Assembly: GCA_016859345.1 (NCBI GenBank)
Contig: CM029129.1
Span: 13,698,866 to 13,762,865 of the forward strand
Direction: 5' to 3'
Source: Istiophorus platypterus
Lineage: Eukaryota; Chordata; Actinopteri; Istiophoriformes; Istiophoridae
DNA length: 64,000 nt
Shown here one piece after another: positions 12,801-26,200 of this stretch; the first letter of the stretch is position 1; every line of letters starts with the position of its first letter. Under the pieces are notes generated by a model. The model made no database searches and was not told the origin of the DNA. It was given only the letters and a program-made list of their open reading frames with translations. The position numbers and the translations under genes were made by a program.

Positions 12801-13576
12801 CCCAGGTACATATCCCATCCATAATCCAGGACACTGACCCAGACCTGCTTAAGACCACTGACAAAGGAGCAGCACCTCACTTTGATTTGAATAGTTCTCC
12901 AGATGAGGATGACGAAGATGACAACACCTATGACAACAGCGACGACATTGACGACAATGACAACATTGACTATAATGAAAAAATTGAAGGCGACCAGACT
13001 TTGAACAGGCAGCAGCAGTCCGAGGGGATGGTTGGGATCGGTTACAAGAGAGCAGACAGCTACAACACAGAGGAAGAGGACTCTCACTTCTTCTTTCATT
13101 TGGTCATCCTGGCTTTCCTGGTGGCCATCATCTACATCACTTATCACAACAAGAGGAAGGTGAGTGTTATCATGACGAAAGCTGAGCAGCTCCTCGGGAT
13201 GTAGAGGTCACAAATGATGATGATGCAGCATTAGTCCTCTTTGTTCAAGGCGGATATTGCCACAGCTATATTTTGCAGTAGCTGTAGAGACGGCATGTGC
13301 TTTGTAATTGCTGACTGATTTAAAATAAAAATATAAATTTCAAAGGTAATATTCCTGTACAAGAGAGTAGTGTTGAAACCGTTAAGTTGGTTGCTGATTA
13401 ATTTCTGTCTTTCAATTTTGGTAACATCTTCTCAGATCTGAGTTTTTGCTGGTTCTCTTTGTTATAGGTTGTTGTAATTGGAATTTCCGTGTACTATTGT
13501 TTAGGGAAATAAAAATTTTCATATCCGCAGCCAGAAATTTCTTCGGTTCTTAAACTACACGCTGTTTTTCAGAATT

Positions 13577-13609
<33 letters not shown>

Positions 13610-14523
13610 GAAACAAACTTTAGACTAGACAAATGATTTTATTGAAAAAAGAATTGGGAGATTAATAGATAAAAATGAACAAATACACAGCCCTGTAAAA
13701 CACTGCTATATTTTGTTCAGGGTAAAAAGTCACATAATTTGAGGCTTGATCAAATAAGTTAGTGTGTAGTTGTTTTTTCTTGTATCCTAAATTACATCTT
13801 CAGTGCAACAAAATTGAGTGCCTTGAATATATGTCTTGCGTTTCCATTTATTTCTACATGCAGCTTTTATGCAAGTATAAACCTTTAGATCCGGTAGTTA
13901 AACGCTGAGGATTTTCGAGCGGTTTCTCACCCGCACAACAAAATAAAAGGGGAGCTTTACAAAGTAAGAAAAACTAACCAGATGTGACAAAAACATTCAT
14001 TGTCCTCAGATGAACGACATAAGCACTGCGCTCCTTAACAAAACTGGTGGTTTATTTTATCCTCCATGTGTACTGTGGAATGTGTGATCACAGCATAGCA
14101 TATAGCATTGATCAGTATTCTGGTGAAGAGCATGCAAGCCCCCCCTAATCTATAGCGCAAGTTCTTTCTCTGCGGAATTTGCAGAGGAAGGTTTTATAAT
14201 GTATATAATCCTGACCCCATGTAAAATTGGGTTTTACAGCTGAAGTAACGATTTCAATTATGTGGTCTTTCATTCTCTCTGCTAGCCTGTCAACCAAGAA
14301 ATAAGTTCACTTGATTAGCACTTGTACATTAGTCACATTAATTTGATTTCAATCAGCATTTTTGCTTCTTTTTATCCTTCCTTTTCAGATCTTCCTCCTG
14401 GCTCAGAGTCGGCGCTGGAAGGACAGTCTGTGTTCCCGCAATAGTGTGGAGTATCACCGCCTGGACCAGAATGTCAACGAAGCCATGCCGTCCCTCAAGA
14501 TGACCCGAGACTACATTTTTTGA
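9560..14523 (+). CDS. kct2: Keratinocyte-associated transmembrane protein 2 (C5orf15/KCT2, TGN46-related), 3 coding exons
   Basis: Exons 9560-9674, 12327-13159 and 14389-14523 join in frame to 360 residues, with GT-AG introns of 2652 and 1229 bp. The order is: a hydrophobic signal peptide (about residues 14-34, VFALPLLVFLHLSVNGGLSA); a long Thr/Ser/Pro/Asn-rich luminal region with N-glycosylation sites (NNTT, NTT, NATS); an Asp/Asn-rich acidic stretch (about 229-255); one membrane segment (about 293-312); then YHNKRK and a 44-residue cytosolic tail. The tail has a YxxL-type motif, YHRL at 338-341, and ends DYIF. The segment from HFFFHLVI to the end matches the KCT2 family closely, and the membrane-proximal part resembles TGN46 (TGOLN2), whose tail carries YQRL. 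That points to trans-Golgi/endosome cycling, though the function is not established. The start ATG is in the CpG island and opens the signal peptide. Confidence 0.93.
9675..12326 (+). other. First intron of the C5orf15 orthologue
   Basis: A 2652-bp intron from gtacgt to the cctcag before 12327. Its first 130 bp are part of the CpG island and the rest is AT-rich. I see no exon or recognisable repeat in it. Confidence 0.85.
13579..13990 (-). mobile_element. Probable retroposed transcript 3' end in an intron, minus strand
   Basis: Read on the minus strand, the sequence has AATAAA (13638-13643 on +), then about 29 nt, then 30 uninterrupted A (13579-13608). This is the layout of a reverse-transcribed polyadenylated RNA. 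The body to the right is AT-rich with no decipherable protein. Its outer boundary and target-site duplications could not be identified, so the right end is approximate. It lies in the second intron of the C5orf15 orthologue, antisense to the gene. Confidence 0.45.
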
Positions 14524-15135
14524 ACCATGTTCAGAGGACCAATCTGTCCAGACCTGCCCAGAGCCAGTTGGCCTTCCTTGCTGGCCATTCGCATTGTCAA
14601 GGTGCTGTGCTTTGTTGTGAAGCTTGATTGATGCTTTCTCTTGCTTTACGGGCCAGCTGGAGGGCAGGGAGCATTGTCTTTTGGATAAAATTATGTTTCA
14701 TTTTTTCTTTGTTTGTTTTCTGAACAGAGAGATTTTTACTCTTCCTCTGTTACTGTTATTGGCCATATTTTAAAGTTATTTTAACATTTGTTTTTCTAAA
14801 TTAATAACATCTTGGGATTTAATATCTTGCTTTATTAGGGGTCTTATATTTATCTTTATTTTTGAGAGTTTCAGCCTTATGGTCCCTTTACACCTATTTT
14901 CCTTCTTGCATATTGTCTTAATATAATTTAATAATTAAGAATTGTTGTTAATGTAACTTTTAGGTGATGATATAATTCTTGATTATAATGGTTGATTATT
15001 TCCCCCAAGACTGATGATAGGTTTCTCTCTTACCAGTTACCCAAGTTAAGAATTGACACATAGCATTTGTTTTGTAAAGGTTTAAGTAGGCAAACAAAGC
15101 AGCAATATAGGAGAAACGGATACATAGTGTGTAAG

Positions 15136-15259
<124 letters not shown>

Positions 15260-15372
15260 CACACGCAGACATACATACATATATATGTGCATGTGCGCAG
15301 TCATTCCAAAAACTATTAATGTTGAAATTGTTTGCCATAAGGCTACTGTAATTAATATACTATACACTATAA

Positions 15373-15378
15373 AATAAA
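15373..15378 (+). promoter_or_regulatory. Candidate polyadenylation signal of the C5orf15 orthologue
   Basis: AATAAA about 850 bp after the stop codon, with T-rich sequence downstream. Confidence 0.4.
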
Positions 15379-16395
15379 ATCAATTTTCCCAATGTTTCTA
15401 ATATATTTTGAGATTAAATACACCTCAGTGTTTAATATGAATTCATCTGATGACACTTTCATTTAGTTTTTTTCATGATCAACTATAATTTCTGTTGGAC
15501 CTTTACAGAAAATGCATAATAGCGTTTTCATTTTGATTTGACATTATGTAAGGGATGTGAAATCCCTATGACATGTTAGGAATTTAAGCTGCATGTTAAG
15601 GATTAAGTCAAGCAGGATGACTACTTTTCAGGTGAGGGTAAATGTTCATGTGCTTAAGCCATTTCAATCAAGACGGATATTGTTCAGATTAGAATGTACT
15701 AATAATAATGTATGGGAGAAGCTTTTATTGCCAGATCTTTTCCTTGTTCATCAATTTTTATTTAACTTGTCTTGTATGGTGCCTCTTCTACTTCTACTGC
15801 CCAGATTTTGCTAAGCAGAAACCCTGGGGCTGGCCCTCTTCGTTTTATGACTTCGATGAAGTCTCTATCGATCCTTTATGGTCTTCATTGTGCTAAAATG
15901 TGACAGCTGTGTTCCCTCCTACTCACACAGAACCTTTCATTTTCAGTAACCTCCTTAGAACAAAGTAAATGGACTGTTGTCTGTTCCTCAGAAATTTTGC
16001 ACTGTATGGCCTGATGTTCTAATAAGCACCACAAAAAAACAAAAAAAGCAAAATGCACACACACAAAAGATAATTTTCTTTTTTGGTTTCTGACACTTTC
16101 CTGTTCATCACAGCCAAGTGTTTTCTGCCTGTTGCCATCTCATGCCTTTAATTGAATTGCAGTAACTGCCACATGAAATCGCATACTTGTTATCAATCTG
16201 TTGTCGCCTTCTGCCAGCTGTTTTCATCTGTCTTATCTGTATACAAGGTACACAGTGTGTAGCTAGATAATGAGTTGCACTGTGCCACTCAGTTATATTA
16301 GCTAGAATATGAGGGTGGGAGGTGTTCTGTGATAGAGCAGCACTGCTCTTACAATCAAAAGTAGAAACTATAATCTTTTTTTTTTTTTTGTCGTC

Positions 16396-16401
16396 AATAA
16401 A
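16396..16401 (+). promoter_or_regulatory. Alternative distal polyadenylation signal
   Basis: AATAAA following a run of about 15 T, 1.9 kb after the C5orf15 stop codon. It would mark a longer 3' UTR if used. Confidence 0.25.
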
Positions 16402-19400
16402 GCACAAATTGTTTACGGAGTCCTCCTCCTATCTTTCATTTCTGTGACTGATGCTTCCAAACTGATGTTTGTACAGCTCATATGATAAATCTAAGATACT
16501 CTTCTTCTGGCAGGTTTTTTTGAGGCGGATCAAGAAAGTATTAATATCAAGGGAGCCGCCTGTGATCCAGCTCTTTATGCAGTAAATGCCCAGCTTAACT
16601 GTTGGCGTCACTAACTAAACCGGACACTTTGCTTGCTAGCCATTCACTTTGATCTCCTTTGATCTATTAAGCACAGAGATGGATCCTATCATTATGTCAG
16701 TGACAGACTGAGCTGAAAAATTGCAGTTAAAAGCTATTACATATTTATAGAGCTAAAAGTAGCTGAAAGAGTGTTTTGATTCTAGGCAATATGAACTTAG
16801 CCTATACTTGGCAAAAAATGAAATTGCACACTGCAAAAGACTATTCTCTACAGTTAGTTGCCCTTAAACTTCATACTAAATAATGAACTGAAATAAAAAG
16901 CAACTGCTGCAGCCTGGTAGTTGTAAAGATCCCAATTTTTTCATCTGGTGCTGTCATGTAATTGAGATGCACTGACATAAGAAGGTTGACTCCTGTACCA
17001 GGACTGCTGAAAGGTCATGTGAACAACTCCACCACAAGGCGGCAGCATGCACACACAAATAAGCAGTTCAGTCAAACAATTGTCAGTTTTTCTGCTCTGT
17101 CCTTTACCACATTGAATGATAGTGAAGTCCTACCACCTACTGTGTAAGAAACTAAGCAGCAAGCATGTATTGAGTGTATGTAACTGACTCCACATCAAAA
17201 TGTTGCCTGAACGAATAAAAATGCTATTTTTCATTTTGTATTCTGCTGCATTTTCCTCCCAGTGTGACACAAATAATTTATCAGCATAATAAAAGGGAAA
17301 TTGAGCCCAAGAACCACAATTTTATACTTTAGCTAATGATATGTGTTGGAAACCATATGTGCCTTGATCACCCGGAATCTCTGAAAAACACCAAAGGGAG
17401 GAAAATAAATGAGTCTCTGTATGTCTTATGTTCAGAATCTTTAATGTCACACACCACCAGTGAGATGGATTTTCAGGACAGTGAAAAGTATAAAAAGTTT
17501 ATCATGGTAAATCTGTCTCTTTATAGTTTGTAAACAATGGCGACTGACAAGACAGATGGAAACAGAGAGAAAGAAAGGCAGACAAAATTGGACATGTATA
17601 TCTTTGACTGTCTGGCGTTGATAAATGGCTGGCTGTTTTTGAGCAGAATTCATCATATTGTAGACCTGCATTGAAAAACTGCCTAAACAGAAGCCAGAAA
17701 ATCCCTCTTAAATGATTTGACTCTACTTTAAACTACAGCACGACATAGAGAAATTCATGCTAAGAAGGTGTGAGTATAACCAGGAAAAGTTTATCACCTC
17801 AAAAGTATTAAATATTTTGTAACCGAGCCTTTTCATAGTCTGTAACTTGAAATTATATTTAAAATACAATTTTATCTCCAAGCTAGCAGTCGTTCTGTCA
17901 GAACACAATTTTTCACAGAGGGGAGAAAATTGCTTTGAAATGAAACCATGCAAAACTGAATAAAGCAGAAAAGAAGTTTCACAAGGAAACAAGATATATT
18001 CATAATCTGTATCCTAATGAGTATAATTTTGCAGTGATATTGGGAAACCATAATACAACTTAATCCCAATTCTTCAATCCCCATGATTTAAAAAAAATCC
18101 TGCGTTCTTTTGCATGTTGAAAGGTTAAACAATATAAGTTCTTTGAAAAATAAACATAATTTAGACTAAAAATATATATATCAATGAATATAGTTTTAGG
18201 GTAGAATCTCTGACAGAAAATGAGAGAAAATCACTCTAAAAAGCTTAATTTGTCATTATGCTGTAAACTGGGGTTGGATTTTGTTGTAACACAAAAGGTA
18301 CCAAGTATTAACTCTATTTCTGTAGGTAAGTGTGAGAAGGTCACAGTTTTGACCTCTTTGTCATCATCAAAATAATAAAAATATCCTTTTTTCAAGACAC
18401 TGAGCTCCTACCTGCATATTCATCACAAGCCGTGCTGTGTGAAAGCATCTGTCAGGTGCGTAAAATGTAAAACCTGTAGATGAAAAAGCAGGAAGTGATG
18501 GTTGCTGGCTGCATGTCATCAGCAGATAAGATAACCAGGCTTTGTGGATATTTGTACAAAGTTATGCTGGGAAAAATCTATCTGGAAGAGAGCAGCAAAT
18601 GAAATCCACCAGCTGGAAAATCTCACAACTACTTTTGATCACTGAAGGGTGAAAATCTCTCAACAATGGAAAAGGGATTTCTAGCTTTCATAAGAAATTT
18701 CTCAAGAGAACAACATGATTCAGTTGAGGATCCTAGAAAATATCAAGAGTAGAAGTCACTTTAGAGATCAGCCTGATTTGTTATGTTTTTTTTGTTGTTT
18801 TTTTACAAAAAGTCTGTGTTTTAATGCAAAGAATGCAATTCACTTATCATTATAAATTAATGATAATCTTAAAATGATCCTAAAGGGGTGATCTTTCAAA
18901 ATGGATGTAATATTCTGTAAAGAAATCTGATATTGTTCCAAAATAATCTGTTTGGATACCTGGTGGATTCTCTAAGTCATTTGAATCAATTGAATAAAAT
19001 TTGGATTAATGAATTATTTTTTCACTTTATCATCCCCAGATCACACAAACGCACACAGAAATGAAGCTCTCCTTCACACTTATTAAGGTGATAAATATGC
19101 TGACTAATGAGATGTGGGATTTTGATTGACTGCTGTAAACCAAGAGAACAAAAAATCACAGATTTTTGTTTGTGACTCTGTGAAAATAAGCTAGATTCTG
19201 CTAATTATTTGATATTGCCCCCCCCTCTCATATTGAAGGAATAATTAAATATCCAACACCTTCCTGTGTTGCAAATTATCTCAATTTAATGGGCACAACA
19301 AATCTCCAGCCTTTTCCTCAATTAATTAGAACAAAATTTCTTGAGAGTGTTCTTCATTATGACAGTAATGCAGGGAAGTACAAGAGGCAGGCAAAAATAG

Positions 19401-22400
19401 GCATCGCCCAAGAACTCAAACAGGTGCAGGTTCTGAGAGCTTTTCTCTCCAGCAGAAAGACAGATCCCTCACTTCCTCCCATAGTAAGAAAAAAAAGGGA
19501 ATGCAATCAAAGCAACCTAAAGCACCCCTAGCACAGTGCAGCTCTATGGGAATAATTTGCACAGCTGGAATGCTTATTTGACCAATCGGCTTGCTTGTTT
19601 GAAACTATCCATCAAGGACAGTTCTGTAGGATATTGACTTACTTTGCCTTCTCTGTAATAATTTCTGTATTTTCAGCATTGGTTGGATTAGGTTGGACCG
19701 GTTCTTACAACCCCATTCCAGCAGGTATCCATTTTTTTCACAAAAGGAATGTCAATATATTGAGCGGCATTAGACCTGGAGGTATAACGGATAAAACAGT
19801 TGGGTTAAGGCCAGAGCTTATCAAAGCACATGCTGTAGCGATCAGATCATGTGGTCTGGCCTATTAGCTGCCTCACCGGCGAGTGGTCAAGGGGAGAACT
19901 CACACAGATGAGTCCTGCTTGAGAAAAGGGGTTTCAGCAGGTTTGAATTTGATCATCAACCCTCTGCTCACCAGATACTTAATGTGAGTGTCTTGTATGT
20001 AAGATAAGGTTTTATATGGGGGGGGGGGACTGGAAAGGAATCAGCCAAAGAAAAAAGTAAGGTACAGTGCAATTAAGTGATTCAGATGGACATGCTATGT
20101 ACAGAATCAGATGCTGCACAACATAGTCTGCCTAATGCTAATGTTATTTCAAGAACTTTAATGGTGCAAAAAGAAGATATATAATGATGTTTTTGTGGGA
20201 ACAATGGGAAATTCTTTTTGGGGAGGGAAAGTAAATGAGAATTCATCTTCCCTCATCAGTTCAAATCTTGTTGTCTTTGAGCCCAAAATGATCCAGCTGT
20301 CAGTAATCCACTGTGGTTACAGTGTACTGCTGCTGGCTCCGCCTGTATGTGTGTGTGCGTGTGTGTGTGAGCGTGTGTGTGTGTGCGTGTGTGCATGCAT
20401 GCATGTGTATGTATGATATTATTGAAGTCGTCCACACATACTGTACTTTATTTAAGCTTTTTGGCTATTTTAAGAAACTTTAATGAAACATCAAATTTGT
20501 TGAACAAGTCTGCAAATGACTGCGAAGAGTAGGGGATCTGGCACAACTTCATGCAAGGTACATACTGAAAGGAGGCTCTCTTGGAGGATCAAAGCTCCAG
20601 CAGCACTTGTAGTAATGAAAGACTGACGCCTTTCAGTCCAAACATTCTGAATTGTGATTCATAGTTGCTTGTTGGTGTTCACTGTGCAAAGTCGCTCTGA
20701 ATACTACATGTGTTATGGCAGTTTTTATCCCGCAGCATCCTGTGTTATAGTACCCAGTGCAAAGTGGTACCTGAGTTTAGGTCTATCAGGTGACTTAAGA
20801 GTCACGTCGCAAACATATTGTGTTGAGTTGGCTTTTTTGTTGCTGCTACATGCTGAGAAGCTTTATACCACACCTATCCCCTTGGGATGCCACAATGTTT
20901 TTTAAATGAGGGCTGGGTTTTTTGGTTGAAAGAGAGTGATTTTTTTTCCCCGAGTCTCTGTCTCTTGGACGGATTGGGATTCATTCAAGCTCTCCAAAGT
21001 TTGGTAGCATTTCAGGCGGCACTGTTGGCCGACGTGGAAATACAAACATAAGAAGTGTAGCTTTCTTCTTCATTACCTTTGCGAACCTGTGGTGTGTCTA
21101 GGCTCCTTTAGATTTAATTTCCTGTCTGCAAGTTTCATAGCCCAGAGTCTCCTAGGAAGGGTGCATTATAGCCACAGTCTAGGCTTAACGTTTGTTCCAT
21201 TCTGTTTTCTTACAGAGATTTGTGTCTCTGTGTTGACAAAGCTTAATTGTCCTTTTTCTTCATCCTCTGCTTGGCTGGCATCAAGCGTGGAGCCTTTTGC
21301 TTTTTCACTCTGTTCAGAGGAAAAAAATACAAGGGCCATCCCCTTTATGGTTTGAATAGGTAGAGGCTTGACGACACATCAGAGAGGCACAGGGATGACT
21401 GGAGGGGACGGAGAGAGGCAGGAACAAGTCTCAGGTCATAGCCTTTTGTGAAAGATTAAGCTGGACTTAGGAAATATTGCACCTTGGCAGATCAGTAGTA
21501 GACTTTTTTCATAATTTAAAAAAAGAAAATTATGAAAAGAGAAAAAGGAGAGAGGCAAAATGAGACAGAAAAGAAATGCCAAAATCCAAGGTCTAAGTTT
21601 TTTTGGATCTTTGCTTGATGGATAGAATAACATTCTTGAGTAGAGAATAGGGACCACAGACCAGATAATGTATAAAAACCGGGGCAAGAAGTGTACAAGA
21701 CACAAAATATATATGAATTATCAAATAAATACAAATAAATACATTCACTTAATCTTGAGGCCTCGGCATGTCTACGTCTTAAATCTTTATCTTGTCTCAT
21801 ATTGAGCTCACAAAGTGCATACACCAGTAACAATTGCTTTCAATGGGGTTATGAAAAACTTTGGTACTTGTAAAAGTTGGGGTGTGAGGTCACTGGGTGC
21901 CTATAGAGTTCATTTTGTGTCAGAGTCCCTTAGTGGTTGATTCCAGCCATGGTTTTAACACATTGGGCTCACTGATTAGCCATAGGCTAGTGGTTTCATA
22001 AAAGGCTGGATTTTGCTGGATGATCCAAGACAATGAAATGAGACAGATCTGAGTTGCAAGAAAAAAAAATAATCTTAAATATCTTGGTCTACTGTACAGA
22101 CATTTGTAGCGAACCCGTCTGTTCCTACAATAACCTCAAACCCCCTGGTTAAAAGCACCGGTGCCTCAGGTTTTTCTCTGCATCAGATCCTTCATTATGC
22201 CGGCTGTTTTAAGGCTTGTCACCTTCCTCTACTTTTTGTATTTTTCCCCCTCTGCACTCTGAACCTTTTATCAGCCCTTTTCATTTTTCTTATTTATTTG
22301 TATCTTTTCTCTACTTAAGGGAATTATTCTGTCCATCAAACCATGATCCAAAAAACTCTTGCTATAACATCTTGACTGTATCTGCCGTCCTTTTCAGACG

Positions 22401-23289
22401 GCTTTGGATTTGAGCATTTCATTTCTGTCTCATTTTTCCTAAGCCTCTTTCTCTTTCTGTCTATCTCTATCAATCTATTTCTTTTGCCTCTCAATCATTA
22501 TCCTCATTCTTTCTCTCTGTCCTTCACATCATGCATTGTACTTCTCAGCTCTGTCTCAATCCCATACCCCTCCTCCCTACGCTTTGCTGTCGCTACTTTG
22601 ATCTTCCCCTCCCAGCCTCTGATAAGCAACCTGTTTGGTGGCTGTGTATGTGTCAGTATTTTTAGGTATGTGTCTTTTGCATTAATTGGCCCTCCTGTAT
22701 TTGGCTTACTCTCCACAATATTTTTCAGAAATATTCTCATCCTGTTATCCTCTGTCTATAAGAGATTTCTGCCTGGGGGCTTTCATTACACTGATCCAAG
22801 TTTTCTGAAAGAGAGAGAGGGGTCGGTGGCTGAGTCCTTGCTGAGGGTGATAAAAGTATTTTTAACTTGGTTCTGTGGGAGATTTGACATGTTGTTCTTA
22901 CATAATTAGAAGAACAGCTCTGCAGAACTGAGTAATGTTTGCACATTAGCTTACACCAATTTCTCTGTCAGAGCAAGGTTTTAAATAGCATGGGTTTTGT
23001 AAAGGACCTGGTTAAATGTGTTTTTTTGACTCATTTATTATACATGTAGCTTTTGCCAATTTCAACTGCTGTGTTTTGTACATATTTCAGAGACCTGCGT
23101 GACTGTTCCGTCCTGATTTTCTGCCAACATCCGAGCTAGTATATTTGCAAAGCCACTTAATCCAAAGCAGAGACTTTACAATCAAAACCTTCATAACGTT
23201 AAATGGTCTGTCAATGATTTTGAAAAAATTGGATCTCTTGGGTGAATTTTCAGGGAAGTAATCATCATCATAAAACCCTTTTGGTCCAA

Positions 23290-23380
23290 AGTAATCATCC
23301 AGTTGAGGTTTTAATTCGTCAGTTCTGGTAGCCACAACCAAGTATTTTTTTGTGCGTAAACCCAACCAAACCTAAATCAT
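23290..23380 (-). repeat. Decayed dispersed repeat, GGTTAGGTTTA type
   Basis: On the minus strand it reads GGTTTGGTTGGGTTTACGC, then an A-rich segment and TACTTGGTTGTGGC. This resembles a short repeat family common in percomorph fish, recalled from memory. Other copies here are near 26140, 30030, 49905 and 50770. Confidence 0.4.
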
Positions 23381-26139
23381 GGAGCTGTCAGACAATCGAA
23401 CTGCTGCATTTTTCAGCAGTTAGTTGTAAGGGTTTTAGAAGGCAAAGACAAATGATGCTGTCCAGCCGATAGGTGTGCCAGATCAGAAAATGTTTCTATG
23501 CGTTGTTCTAGAGGGAATGGACAAATAATGAATTAAAAGAAAAATTGGAGCTACCTTGCCTTTCTTTTCTTTAAAGCTTAAATCCAGAATGTTAATTTAC
23601 ATACAATTATTATTTAAATCTGTATGCCTCCATGTGGTGAGAGGCTAACAGATGGTGCATTTATGAAGGGTGGAGACGCTCTCCATAATCTAGTTTACAA
23701 TGTGAAAGCCATCAGACTTCATCACTGCGGTAAATATATCGTGTCGTTTGTTTTACGAACCAGGCGACGTGAATGTAACATGAACAGGAAACATATCTGA
23801 AACATCTTCTTGAACACAATAGTGTTTGCAGCCCATTGACACCAAACTCATTTCAGGTGCTCTGTATCTAAGTATCCTGTGGGAGTTTTTGACCATAAGT
23901 AGCACTACGTTATGAAACAATGCCTCTATGCAGGGTTTCTGAACATGCACACGACCAAGGGTACTCGTGCATGAGCATATGCACACGGGAAAGAAGAGTA
24001 ATGTGTTGCTATGACAAAAAGAAACAAACAAAAAAACCCTACATTGTTGTACACCTTTGTCAAGCACGACTGTTATTCCAGGATGACGAACTATAGCTCC
24101 ACACTTGGTTTAAAAATCATCAGGATGCTGTTGATTCTAAAACATTTGTGTGAGCTGTGATGAACATTTCTACTTCTAACAACCAGTAGCATAACCTGTC
24201 ACTTTTCAGCTTTAACAGCTTTGCACCGATACATGGTGCATTTAACCATTGATAAAATTACCCTAAATTGACTAGTATCTAACCTATAGTCCAGAAATAA
24301 CCCTCAATAAATAGCCCATGCGAGGCCCTTTGTGTTAGAATGAAATGAAAAGAGAAAGGAAACTGAGACTGAGGGTTTTGTTCCTTTGGCCATCTGCATT
24401 CTGCGAGTCTGGTGAATTAGGTAAACCTAAGATAAACTCGAATGCTCACAAGCACACAAACACAAGGGCTCACAGCTTTCTCACTCAATATTTTTCCTTC
24501 CTGTTTTCTGTGTGGCATCAGTAATACACTATTCATGCAGACCATACTTTTTTGGATTGAGTTTGTGTGTTTTTTTTTTTCTCAAGTCACTGCAGGTTCA
24601 AAGAGAGTTCTTTGTTTTTGAAAAGTAAGATCACCTTGCATCTCGGGTGTTATATTTCTGCTATGAGGGTTGTATACATTCAGCACCGAACAGCGAAAGT
24701 GAAAGGAAGGTAAGTTTGAGAGGAATATATTAGTCCAAAACAGAACAAAGGGACAGAGATACAGCCTATTATGGAAAGAACACTGAAGAAAGCTGGATCT
24801 AATGTTAAACCTCAACCTGCATTAACCTGATTTAGTGATGTACTGGAACTACAACTGAATTTCAAATCAACATTTGTCACCATTAGGCGACAACAAATGT
24901 CTTACGTCTTCCATTACTCATTAAAATGATTTCTCACACCGACACACTACTCATAATCCTTTCATCCCGTCGGTCTCTTATATCATTAGATGCTCCGAAA
25001 TATTTTAACATCTATAAATCATTGCTACATTGAATTTTAAAGAGTAATTACCACAAGCAAAGATGAATATCAGACATAGTTTCTGTTCTTTAGTACATTA
25101 AATATTATTTTCTCTATGTTTCATGCCTTTATTTATCATTTTTATTGCTTGTTTTGTACTGCTATGGATTTTTCTTCCACATGAGGTGCTTTGTAACTAT
25201 ATAAAAAGCTTATTATAAATGAGACTGACTGCATGAGGAAGAATAAAAGGAGTCTCAATCAGCCATTTTGGAGGGTGTGACTGAAACACGTGCATGCACA
25301 CACACGAACACCCACACAATGTTGCAGCGTTTGTTCTTTGTACTGGATGCTGAACCCTCTCCTCGCCCTTTTGCTTCACTTTGATGAGGGTACCATCACT
25401 GCACAATAGAACAGAAGGTACAGAAGATAAAGCCTTTCTGGAGCTGAAGAAGAGAAAAAAAAAGAAGGTGAAGTGAGCTAGAGAGAAGAGGAAAAGGGGA
25501 AGTGAGAGAGGAAGCTGTTGATGTTTACGGTGAAAAAAACCAAAAATAACCAGTTTTTCACCTTTAAAAACTTTTTTGTCATTGTTTTTTTTAACCAGTG
25601 GTGGTGAAGGGTGGTTTGAAAGTAAAGGTACCTATGGTTTATTTTGGTATCCTATACAAAAAGGATTTATTATGCTGTGAGAAAACAGAGAAGTCTGTGA
25701 CAGTATTACTGAAATTTTTGAGAGAATGCTGAGTGAAGAAAGATCAATACGTTGTTTGATTGGTGACATTTCTTGACGCCATGTTTAATGTAGAGACCGT
25801 CCTCCCATGAAAAATAACCTCATACGTTGTTTTTGCAAGCAGCTTATTAAACCCATAGTTAATTTTCAGTGTTAAGTGACATCTACTGGTCATGTGACTA
25901 GTGGTTGCAGTGATTAGTCAGGTGAAGTTATAGTGGAACAAAGTCCACATTGAGAGGAAGTCAGGGTGGATGGATGGATGCGTCAGCACATCACTGGACT
26001 TAAACACAGGACAAAGTTGTTTATTTCCTCTTTCAAACTAAGTGACAATATTGTTTCTTTTATTCACGACCATTTCACAACCTTAACAATGTGTTTATTA
26101 CTGTAACAATGACAATTAAATGCTTTGAAATACTTACTT

Positions 26140-26200
26140 TACCCCAAATCATGGCCTGTTTTTTTTGTGCCTAAACTTAACCAACCAATAACCCATAGAA
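26140..26200 (-). repeat. Decayed dispersed repeat, GGTTAGGTTTA type
   Basis: On the minus strand it reads GGTTGGTTAAGTTTAGGCAC followed by an A run, matching the same family as the copies near 23290 and 30030. Confidence 0.4.

Noticed and set aside
12443..13147. A 234-codon minus-strand open frame
   Set aside because: It lies exactly antisense to the large C5orf15 exon, whose + frame has the conserved membrane segment and splice sites. The minus translation is Val/Phe-rich complement of Asp/Asn/Lys codons.
16108..16407. A 99-codon minus-strand frame
   Set aside because: It starts in a poly-T/A tract, has a random-looking composition, and lies within or just past the C5orf15 3' flank.
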